Assembly (NCBI GenBank): GCA_004194705.1
Contig: SADC01000504.1
Location: 1-64,000, forward strand
DNA from: Ditylenchus dipsaci
Taxonomy: Eukaryota; Nematoda; Chromadorea; Rhabditida; Anguinidae
Length of the DNA: 64,000 nucleotides
Direction of reading: 5' to 3'
The translations under genes and the position numbers were made by a program. The stretch's first letter is position 1, and every line of letters begins with the position of its first letter. Shown in pieces: positions 23,501 through 35,500 of this stretch. Under the pieces are notes generated by a model. It saw only the letters and a program-made list of their open reading frames with translations, searched no databases and was not told where the DNA came from.

Positions 23501-26500
23501 TCTTGTACAAAAACCATGTCTATAACGGCACCTCCTGATAACGGCACCTCTCTATAACGGCACCCTGAGGCCGGTCTACAGGGTGCCAATATAGAGAGGT
23601 TTGACTGTATCTCAAATGCAAGGATCTTGATAAGTTCCAAAGCTTCCAAAGTTAAGTTGCCATTACCCGCATACCCGGTCGGGTACCCGACCGGTAAAAT
23701 GCTACCGAACCGAGAACCGGGTCCGTGAAAACCCGGGTACCCGGGAACCGGGTTGAGCCAAATTACCCGACCGCGTCCAACCCTATTTATCACTATAATT
23801 TCAGAAAAAAATGAATAAATGTTTACGAAAAACGCAGAAAAAAATAAAATTGTGTCAAAATTTTTGCAAAAAGTCAAAATCTTGGCATTTGTTTTGTTCG
23901 ATGTGCACTGGAATTCGATTTTCCGACGTGGATGATATAGATACTGTAGAATTTTAAAGATCCAAACCAGCCCGTCCCCGGTGCCAAGCTAAAACTTTTC
24001 CGCGTGCAGGGCTCTGAAATACGGCTTATGCGCATGCTAACGAAATTCGAAATCCTTTTTGTCAGTAAACCTACTTTCTTAAGCGTTTTTCTGTAGGGGG
24101 CGTATATCATGGCAGTGATTAGCGGATTTACAATCTGCAAAAATTAGGAAAATGTGAATATTTGTAGTTGAAAAATTAATTACTGGATTTAGTGTGAGCA
24201 AGTAAATCTATAAAATAAATAATTCATTGAAATTATAATTTATAGAATTACCAGTATCCATGCTAGCCAATTCATAATCACTCTTTGTTCACAATCAATG
24301 GTGTTCCATTCAAACAGATGGATGCGGCAGATGTTGAAGATTCTATATGGCAACAGACTAAACGAGGTCCAGGCAGTAGTTGCTGCAAAAGAGGATCGAT
24401 TTGTGGCAATTTGATTTCCCCTTGATTTTTGCAGATTCAATTCTATTGGATAAAACGGAAATATGCCACGTTCTGGAGAAAAAGTGCCACGTTTTTTCGA
24501 TCTCAGTCAAAAGACGAAAAAGTGCCAAGCTTTAGTGAAAAAGGGCCACGTTTTTTCTCAAATTTGCCTAGTTTTGCACAGATATGCCTGGTTTTATTGG
24601 TCGCTTTGTTTCCAAGGACATATCATAGCAAGCTAATGGTAATCTTCAAAATTTCAGGTGTAAATCATTGATTTGTCTAAGAAACCTTATTGCCAGAAAA
24701 CGTGTCAGATTTTCACAAAAACGTGGCACTTTTTCACTAAGACGTGGCATTTTTCACTAAAACGTGGCACTTTTTCACTAAGACGTGGCATTTTTTTACT
24801 AAAACGTGGCACTTTTTCACTGAAACATGGCACTTTATACAAAACGTGGCAGATTTTCACTAAAATGTGGCTTTTTTTCTCCAAAACGTGGCATTTTTAC
24901 GTATCGTCCAATTCTATTTGGGTGCTTGCTATAATCGGAATCCTTGCATTTTTCAATGTTAAACCATCCAAATACAACTGGTAAAAGGTTATTGCCTACA
25001 TAAGGTAGGTTATTGCCTACAAATTCAGCTTTCATTTTTTCAGGGTCCAAATTTTCGCAGCTCAGGGTTGCCTTTTCAATATTATTTGTTCGGGCTGATT
25101 ACACATATTTTGCGTCACTTTGCAGACAGCTTGGGTATCATAAACCAGGCTGAGAACAATTCTGGCGGTTCTAAGAAGACTGAGTGCATGCACTGAAGAA
25201 AAAAGAAAGCATTTTAAAAAACGATCTCTGTTGTATGCGTGGTGCGCAAAACAGATAAATTTATCTGAAGCGATAAATTTATCTGCCAGATAAATTTTTA
25301 TCTGACAGATAGAATTTATCTGCCAGATAAAATTTTATCTGATAGATAAAATTTTATCGGTCAGATAAAATTTGATTTTTAAATAAAAATCATTAGAAAA
25401 TTAAAAAATGGGTTCACAGTTGCAAATCTATGGCAATTTTTAAGAATAATAGTGACTAAAATATTTGATGGGTTTCGCCAGAAATCCTGGCTGAAAAATT
25501 TGAAAACCCATCAGCTATTTTGTCACTATCATTCTTAAAAATTTCTATAGATTTGCAAGTGTGGAACCCATTTTTTATTTTTTTAGTGATTTTTATTTAA
25601 ACATCGAATTTTATCTGACCGGTAAAATTTTATCTGGCAGATAAATTTATCGGTTCAGATAAATTTATCTGTTTTGCGCACCACGGTTGTATGTAATTTT
25701 CTTGTCTATAGATGATTGATAAGTTTGTGCTTAAAGGGGCATACCCACGCTAATAAGAGGTGGTGCCGGGAATTCAAAATTTTTTCCTAATCACTGAACT
25801 TGTGTACGGATTTCTCAACTTGGTTTCTAAAAAACCATACATAAATTTAATTCTAGGCCTTGTTTTGTTAGAAACCAAGTTGAAAAATATGTACAGAAGC
25901 TCAATGATTAGGAAAAAAATTTGAATTCCCATGCACCACCTCTTATTAGCGTGGGCATGCCCCTTTAAATGGTTGTTCAACGTAAACAGAGCCCTAAGTA
26001 AAAGGGGATTTTAGAGAGATTTTAGCCCGCAAATTCGAACGACCTGGCAAAGATCTGCCTAGCTATTTTATTGAGTGGCCGCGTAACTTTTCATCACCTT
26101 GTGAACCATTTTTTTTTAAATGCTGCCATACTTGAGCCACCCTGTAAACTTTTTTTAAAAGTCAAAAGACTACTTTCACCATATTCCGCAGCCTCTATTC
26201 AAGTTTTTTTTGTAATTTCAAACGATTGCTAAACAACAAACCAAAAATAAACATCAAAGATTTCATCTAAATATAATATTGATTGAAAGTTCGATATTTG
26301 TTTTGAATTAACCTTATTTTTGAGTGTGTTAATATCCATATTCTGGTTGCCACCATTGTCTACGGCTGGAGCTGGGTGTGTCTTTTGCGGCGGGTTAGTC
26401 GGAACAAGTATGCACTAAATAGTTAACTACAATTAAAAATGTATAATTTTTCATGATAACCGATGTTATCTGCATTGCGCACAATCTTTTTTATTTGGTC

Positions 26501-29500
26501 TTCTTCTCATAGGTTTTAATAATGTTATTATTTTTTGTTTATTAAGAAAATCACCAGAAAATTTAGCAATGTTTCACAGCTCATATCTGAACCTCAGAAA
26601 ACGGAGCCCATTAAAATAAATTCGCGTGTATATTTATTTACTTTTTTTTGGTAAACAATTGGCCTGCGAAAAATGGTTTTGAAAAGAATATGGTCAAGCG
26701 TTCCTTAATCGTTCCTCGCCGATTAAAAAAAAATCCCCTTATCATTAAATTTCTGTACCTATTTTTCGACCTTGGTTCTAACAAAACTAGGCCTAGAATT
26801 GAATTTTAGGTAAAATTCCATAAAAACCAGTTTGAAAAATTCGCACAATCATTAGGATCAATGATTGGGAATTTTTTGAGTGGTGGTGAACAACTGTTTT
26901 CGTAGACGGCGATGGCCCTTCAACTGCATCATGCATTACATAGGACAATCGCAGAAGATCCATTTTAAACCACCTCTTTAGTGCACTCGCCTTGGTGCGA
27001 CATTTTGAATTAGCAAGATGACAGTTTTGACAATTTTTTCTTAGATAAGAGCACCTTCAAGTTGGCGATTTGTGGCTCTCGATATAACACGATTTTTCAA
27101 AAGTCTCGCTGTTATATCCAGAGCCGCGCCAAAAGTTACAGTCAAAAGTTACAACGTTTCCAGAAATGATTGGCAAAATCGTAATCCTCGCGGTATTTCG
27201 GACCAGACTGGCGAATCATATTCGGCAAAATAATTCAATATTGAGTTAAAAAAGTATCGGGCCGTGGGATCAAACCGCAGAATTTAAAAAGGTTGGCGGT
27301 GGAAAATTCATCCAAACCATTAGTTTTTTGCTTTGTAACTTAAGGTAGCTCAGAGGGGCTGTTTAAACGGGTGCCAGTTTTAAAGGTTTGAATTAGGGTG
27401 GTGCGGTTACGGTTTATTTTGGATCCGGTTTATTTTTTCTCAGACATTTTTATCAAAGATTTGACAGAAATTTTCACATTTTGCGGACCCCTAATACTAA
27501 AATTTCTTCTTCTTCAAAATGGGATATTAAACGTAGAAAAAAATAAACAATAGTTGCACTAAAAACCCGGTTAACCGAAAGAAATCAGGAAAAAAAACCG
27601 GTTAAAAAAAACCGGTCGGTTTTTTTTCCGATTTCTTTCGGTTAACCGGGTTTTTAGTGCAACTATTGTTTATTTTTTTGTACGTTTAATATCCTATTTT
27701 GAAGAAGAAGGAATTTTAGTATTAGGGGTCCGCAAAATGTAAAAATTTCTGTCAAATCTTTGATAAAAATGTCTGAGAAAAAATAAACCGGATCCAAAAA
27801 TAAACCGTAACCGCACCACCCTAGTTTGAATGTGCAGTAAGAACTGAAATGAAATGGTTTCAGAAGTTTTACTGTCTCAAATTTCGACTGAATCGAATGA
27901 ATTCCACAGAGCAAAAGCGTAAGAAATCAAAAAATTCACCTGCAGATGAATGAGGAAGTAACCTGAAATTTTTTTCAAATTAATCCGGGTTTTTCAATTA
28001 TGAAGAAATACCGGTAGAACACAGAACATTATCCTATACACATATTTGATAACACCGAGATTGTTTAAAAAGCAAGTTAAAATATCAGGTTGGCGGAAAA
28101 ATTATGCCATCGGCCTAAAGTGACCAGCACGTTGTGATGGGTTCAAAATAGTATTAGTTGGAAAGTTTATAGCAAATTTTTTTGTTGGGTTGCGCAATAA
28201 ACATTAGATTTCATAAAATTTTGAATGAAATTTTATAATGGCTCATTTATAAACGTTGTCGTCGTCATTGTCGTTGAAAAAAATGTTTTATAAAGGCACT
28301 TTTACGCCAAAGACAACGCCAACGACGACGACAACGACGATCTATTTATGAAAAATCCAACGACAACGCCAACGACAACGAAAATTTTCTTCCAAATTAG
28401 ACAAATTTTGCATTTTAAGTCAGAGCTTTCAGGGATTAACTATATTCTCCACACGTTTTCCCTTGAAATCTGGTCTGACAATGCGAAATTTGTCCAATTT
28501 TGAATGAAAAATTTCGTTGTCCTTGGCGTCGTCGTTGTCGTTGGCGTTGTCGTTGGATTTTTTATAAATAGGTCGTCGTTGTTGTTGTCATCGTCGTTGG
28601 CGAAAAAAAGGGTTTTATAAAAAAAAACATTCCAACGACAACGTTTATAAATGAGCCATAAAGAAACGGGGAAAATGGGGCGTTGAGAAATGCCTTTGTC
28701 AACACAATGAAAAAATTATTGGCAGATTCCAAAAAAATAATGTATAAATTTTCAATGCTATCTCAAGTAGCGTTTCATTGTATAACTTGCTATAGTTATA
28801 TTATAATCTAATAATGAGATGTTGAATAATTCAATGAAACCCATTGTATAATAACATTCAGAACTTATATATAGAATTTCTATGACATTTCTTTAGATTT
28901 CTATGTTCAAAAGCGCTTATCACTTCGGGTTACTTTTCCGCCAACCTGAGATACTCACATGAATATTTCGTAGTAGTACTTCTTTTGGTCGTTCATCTAA
29001 AAATGGCAATTGCGAAAAAGGTCAAAAGCACTAGTCAAGCTTGCCTGAAGCGTGCAATCTGTGCTAACATATCTGCAAATGGGTTACACAGTAAAGCACG
29101 GAAACAACTTTTGCCGTGTACCAGGAAAAATGGGCGGGGTAGCGGGTTTTGTAGACTTTTTGTTATTCGACTAGGCTAAACTTCACTATATCGATGTGCC
29201 AGAAAACTAATTTAAACCGCTCTCAAGGCAATTTAGGCAGCGGAAACAATAGAAACGTGTTTTTTAGGGCGCGGAATCCTTTTTCAGATTATTTTAAAAT
29301 CAAAATTTGACTTTGCGCCTTGATCCCTTTCAAGGCAACTGAACCTCAATCCCGCCTTGGTCTCTTTAAAGCCAATTGACACGCTAAAAGATGGAATTTG
29401 AACATAGTTTTGAATACTGGGGCCTACCACATAAATAAACTCTGGTATGCATGCTTTTTCATGCATCCAGAGTCACTTTCGAGTGATTTGTGTCTAAGGT

Positions 29501-32500
29501 ATGTAGGTGTGCGCATCTCTAACTTTTCTCTAACTTTCACGGACAAAAGGCTACAACGGCCGAAAGGCTACAACAGGCCAAAGGTCACAACTCCAAAGAA
29601 AGGGACAAAAGGCTACAACTCAGTAAAATTGGGAAAAAGCGCCGCAAACCCAAAAAAGTCACCGTAAAGTGTTACCAAACAATCTATAGCAAGACTCTTG
29701 ATCAAAAATGCATTTCGAGGTTTTGTTTTTGCGAAGTCCCATGTTGAAAAACATGATAAAAATAGTAAAAAGTCGAAATTTCCGCTTTTTTCATAATTTT
29801 ACTGAATTGTAGCTTTTTGTCCCTTTTTTTCGAGCTGTAGACTTTTGGCCTGTTGTAGCCTTTCGGCCGTTGTAGCCTTTTGTCACGTACCGGCGCGCAC
29901 TCACCTACCTTAGACATCATTCCGACAACTACTGTTGACCATAAAATGCATAAAAAAGCCTTTTTGCCCAGCTCCAGTGACTGAAACAGGGTAGAATACC
30001 ATAAAGCAAACCATTTTCTGGTCAACCACGTACCCTTTCAGGTTGGTTTACCTTGGTCTCCCAAGACAAAAAATCAAATTTTGGTCAAAAAAAATTTCTT
30101 AAAATGTTTTCTATCGTTTCCGTGGCTTGAAATCGCCTTAAGAGTGGCTGAAACCGCTTTTCTGGCAAATCTATTTAGTGAAATCCGTCCTTGAAGTATT
30201 GGACAGAGACAAAAAACAGCACTAAATAAGCATTCACACATGCTAAGATTTTCAAAAGTGTGCTCTTCAAAAAGCGAGCACTCTTAACATTAATGTAGTT
30301 TTTTACTGGCACGGAGAATAAGGTTGCTACAATGGATTAACATATAAAAATGTCTTCATTTCGAAAGCAAAAAAAACTGTGGGGTGAAAAAACTTACACG
30401 ATGTCGAAGATCCAGACATAGCTCACAAATCTGAGAAATTTAGAATTTTTTTTAAGTAGATTATGGTTAAGTGTTGACGTACCCAAGTGATACGCCCCAA
30501 ATAAAGACACATAAGCAGATGCACCTGCGCTTAGACATTGCCAAGTCATACTTCATTGGCCATTGGAAGTAGATGAGTTTGTCGACGTTAAGCAGTGTGA
30601 GTGACAGGCCTGACACTGCTAAGCCCAGCCAGTTGCCAAAGTGTATTATCTGGAAATTGAAACAATTCCCTTGTTGAACAAAAAAAACATGTTAGCTTTT
30701 TAGTTTAAAATAATGAATAGGCGTTTTGGTACTTATTCGCCCGGACCCTATATTTCGATATTATGAATAATGACCTGAAATCATCGCTTAAGCTATCGGG
30801 TTGGTGCATAATTAACGTCGGTTTTTTGTAATAGACACTTTAGATGATCTTTTATGTTTATTCTTGCACATGTAATATGCCATTTGAAAGCTCTTTCTTT
30901 GTGATTTTCAACAAGATATAATTTGTTTATCAATCATGTAAACAAAATTATGAAAGCCTAATCAAAATAAGTGCAAAATTTGGCACTCAAGGGAGTATAT
31001 TCATCATTTTAATTGGTCAACAGTTTAACCAAAAATAAGGCCCTTTATAACATCTTAGATCCATTTTGTAGTGCAGTTCAAGAGCTACAAGACCCACTTT
31101 ACAGAATAATTTGTAAAATCTAAGTGCTGAGATATGGCTTTTTGAAAAAATCGATTTCTTAAAAAAATGACCAAAATCCGAAAAATTTAGAAAAACATGG
31201 ATTTTAAAATTTTGATAAGGCTTTTATAATTTTTGTTCATATGATTTATGAACAAATTATATTGGGTTGATCCAAAAGTTGTGAGACTAACCGCATGAAT
31301 TTTTTTTTCGAATTTCTTTTTTCATTTAAAAGTCTTAGAACTTATTATTGGTTGTAACATAAGTTCTGTCAGTTTTTGTTCATGAAGATTTTGTTTCAAT
31401 GTAAAATATTTCTACCATACTGTTATATGTCATTTTGTAGAAACGAATCTCCTATTTCATCGCTCTATTTCAGATTTCACAATTTCACAACAAAATGTTG
31501 ATTTTTAGCCTTCAAGAAATGAGCTTCAAGTTAAAAAAATAATTATCTCCGACATCTTTAGAACTAGTCAAAAGTTCAGTCAATTGTTAGGCGCTGCAGC
31601 AACAACTTAGCACTATATTGCAGCAGAGATCAAGAGCTTCAAAATCACAGAATAATTTTTGAAAATCTAAGTATTGAGATATGACTGTTTAAAAAAGAAA
31701 ATTCTTCAAAAAATGACTAAAATTCAAGTTTTCTTAATTTTTCACGGATTTCAGTCATTTTTTGAAGAATTTGCTTTTCTAAAAGTCATATCTCAATACT
31801 TAGATTTTCAAAAATCATTCTGTGAAATGGATTTTGAAGCTCTTGATCTGCGTTAAAATATGGTGCCAAGTTGTCGATGCAGAGCCTAACAACTGACTGA
31901 ACTTTTGACTAGTTCTAAAGATGTCGGAGAGAAAAGATGCCGACGTTAATTATGCACCAACCCAATGGTTTTTCACAACAAGGTGTTAGCACCAGTACAA
32001 CTAGATCTCAGTTAAAGGTGAATGCTGGTAGTCATCAATCTATTATGTTGGGTTAACACAAGACTAACATTGTTAATTGCACTACAACTAGGTAAATTTT
32101 AGCACCAGTACAACTAGATCTCAGTTAAAGGTGAATGCTGGTAGTCATCAATCTATTATGTTGGGTTAACACAAGACTAACATTGTTAATACCAGTACAA
32201 CTAGGTCAATGTTAGCACCAGTACAACCAGATCTCAGTTAAAGGTGAATGCTGGTAGTCATCAATCTATTATGTTGGGTTAACACAAGACTAACAATGTT
32301 AATACCACTACAACTAGGTCAATTTTAGCAACAGTACAACTAGATCTCACTTAAAAATGAATGCTGGTAGTCATCAATGTATTATGTTGGGTTAACACAA
32401 GACTAACATTGTTAATACCACTACAACTAGGTCAATGTTAGCACCAGTACAACTAGATCTCAGTTAAAGGTGAATGCTGGTAGTCATCAATCTATTATGT

Positions 32501-35500
32501 TGGGTTAACACAAGACTAACATTGTTAATACCACTACAACTAGGTCAATGTTAGCACCAGTACAACTAGATCTCAGTTAAAGGTGAATGCTGGTAGTCAT
32601 CAATCTATTATGTTGGGTTAACACAAGACTAACATTGTTAATACCACTACAACTAGGTCAATGTTAGCACCAGTACAATAGATCTCAGTTAAAAATGAAT
32701 GCTGGTAGTCATCAATGTATTATGTTGGGTTAACACAAGACTAACATTGTTAATACCACTACAACTAGGTCAATGTTAGCACCAGTACAACTAGATCTCA
32801 GTTAAAAATGAATGCTGGTAGTCATCAATGTATTATGTTGGGTTAACACAAGACTAACATTGTTAATACCACTACAACTAGGTCAATGTTAGCACCAGTA
32901 CAACTAGATCTCAGTTAAAAATGAATGCTGGTAGTCATCAATGTATTATGTTGGGTTAACACAAGACTAACATTGTTAATACCACTACAACTAGGTCAAT
33001 GTTAGCACCAGTACAACTAGATCTCAGTTAAAAATGAATGCTGGTAGTCATCAATGTATTATGTTGGGTTAACACAAGACTAACATTGTTAATACCACTA
33101 CAACTAGGTCAATGTTAGCACCAGTACAATAGATCTCAGTTAAAAATGAATGCTGGTAGTCATCAATGTATTATGTTGGGTTAACACAAGACTAACATTG
33201 TTAATACCACTACAACTAGGTCAATGTTAGCACCAGTACAACTAGATCTCAGTTAAAATGAATGCTGGTAGTCATCAATGTATTATGTTGGGTTAACACA
33301 AGACTAACATTGTTAATACCACTACAACTAGGTCAATGTTAGCACCAGTACAACCAGATCTCAGTTAAAAATGAATGCTGGTAGTCATCAATGTATTATG
33401 TTGGGTTAACACAAGACTAACATTGTTAATACCACTACAACTAGGTCAATGTTAGCACCAGTACAACTAGATCTCACTTAAAAATGAATGCTGGTAGTCA
33501 TCAATCTATTATGTTGGGTTAACACAAGACTAACATTGTTAATACCACTACAACTAGGTCAATGTTAGCACCAGTACAACTAGATCTCACTTAAAAATGA
33601 ATGCTGGTAGTCATCAATCTATTATGTTGGGTTAACACAAGACTAACATTGTTAATACCACTACAACTAGGTCAATGTTAGCACCAGTACAACCAGATCT
33701 CAGTTAAAAATGAATGCTGGTAGTCATCAATGTATTATGTTGGGTTAACACAAGACTAACATTGTTAATACCACTACAACTAGGTCAATGTTAGCACCAG
33801 TACAACCAGATCTCAGTTAAAAATGAATGCTGGTAGTCATCAATGTATTATGTTGGGTTAAAACAAGACTAACATTGTTAATACCACTACAACTAGGTCA
33901 ATGTTAGCACCAGTACAACTAGATCTCACTTAAAAATGAATGCTGGTAGTCATCAATCTATTATGTTGGGTTAACACAAGACTAACATTGTTAATACCAC
34001 TACAACTAGGTCAATGTTAGCACCAGTACAACTAGATCTCACTTAAAAATGAATGCTGGTAGTCATCAATCTATTATGTTGGGTTAACACAAGACTAACA
34101 TTGTTAATACCACTACAACTAGGTCAATGTTAGCACCAGTACAACTAGATCTCACTTAAAATGAATGCTGGTAGTCATCAATCTATTATGTTGGGTTAAC
34201 ACAAGACTAACATTGTTAATACCACTACAACTAGGTCAATGTTAGCACTAGTACAACTAGATCTCAGTTAAAGGTGATAATATTGACTAAGCATATCAGC
34301 ATGTACGAAATTTATATGCTTCACGATGAGCACCTCTTGCTATAATTCAAATGTTGTAGTCTGAAGTTCGTAATTTAAAGTAAAAGTTGCCATAATTTAA
34401 TGTTGCAAAAAGCCTCCTTCAGATTTTTGAAAAAATGAAAATTAGATGGATTTTACATTAGACTCTCGATTTAGTGTACACCTCGTTTAGTGTACATCTG
34501 GATTAAATCATTTTGGCCGCGGTTAATTAAAATGACTAGAATGAACCCCGATTTAGTGTACACTCGATTTAATCTACACCTGGAGCCGGGGTGTACCCAG
34601 GGTGTACACTAAATCGGGAGTCGACTGTAACTTGTTTCAGCCTATTTTTATCTTTTATGTTTTTTTATCGTGGCTAGGGTAACTTTTTATACTTAAACAA
34701 TGTTTTCCTCTAAAAACTTTGAATCATAAATCAAAATGCTTTGTTTCACTTACAGCACACAGATGAAGATGCTGCAATACTTTGTGTTTTCTGGTCAACA
34801 CCTCATTGGGATGGCAAAACACTGAACAAGCATTTCGCTGTATTTTGACAATTTTTCAATAGGAACCTGTAAGTAGAAGATCTCCTAACGTCATATTCAC
34901 GATAAATAAGTGCATGGTGTCGCCTGCAAGAAGAGTCAACAAATAAATAAGCAAATTAAAAGCATGTAAATCTGATTTCAAAAAGAATATACTTTTCTAC
35001 GGAGTGTTTTTGTAATTTGCTGTATGATTTTTACATAATTTTTTTATTCTAATTCTCGCATTTTTACTGAATTTTGGTTTAAACTTTTTTGGCCATAGCC
35101 AACTTGCTTTTCAAGCATCAAAACACGTTTTTGAAGCTTCGAACGGTAAAAAAAATGTAACTTATGTATGCCATTCAACCGTTGCTTGAAAATTTCGAAG
35201 CTCTAGTCAGCGCACACACAAAAATGAGGATTTTTTTAATACAAAAAACTTATTTCAAATAAAACTCTCTAGCAACATAAAAACTGAAATCAGAACGAAA
35301 TACAAATATTACCACTTCTTCCAAACAGCTTAAAGGCGCAATAAAGGACTAGGAAGTTGAAGACTGTACTCGCTGTACTTGCTGCCAATAGCAAGTCATC
35401 CACCTAAAAAGCACAATTTCTACATTTTTACTCTCTAGTTCAAAGAACATATAACAAAAAGAAATTTCAAAATTTACCGTGTATTGAAACCTGAAATTTG

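Larger units (their letters stand above)
22400..23785. mobile_element. hAT-like element, outer layer of a three-deep nest
   Basis: The ends TAGGGTTGGACGCGGTCGGG and its complement (CCCGACCGCGTCCAACCCTA at the right) are flanked by a perfect 8-bp duplication TTTATCAC (22392-22399 and 23786-23793). The subterminal sequence is rich in ACCCGAACCGGGAACCG-type motifs on both sides. No transposase is seen. The 'proteins' predicted on minus here are readings of the terminal repeats. Confidence 0.88.

Noticed and set aside
22343..24140. Pro/Gly/Arg-rich minus-strand proteins near 22343-22543 and 23494-23877
   Set aside because: They are translations of hAT-like terminal repeats (ACCCGAACCGGGAACC). 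Only the 24075-24134 stretch of the last frame is a real exon.
24673..24984. 103-codon plus-strand frame rich in KTWHFF
   Set aside because: It is the AACGTGGCA minisatellite translated.
31674..31856. 60-codon frame across a palindrome centre
   Set aside because: It spans the hairpin at 31548-31932; the sequence constraint is the inverted repeat, not coding.
34754..34866. Reading of the exon as FAIPMRC with a stop before PENTKYC
   Set aside because: A 45-nt intron (GTTCCT ... TTGTTCAG) gives an in-frame product with correct P2.59 and C3.25 spacing, so no stop-codon oddity is needed.
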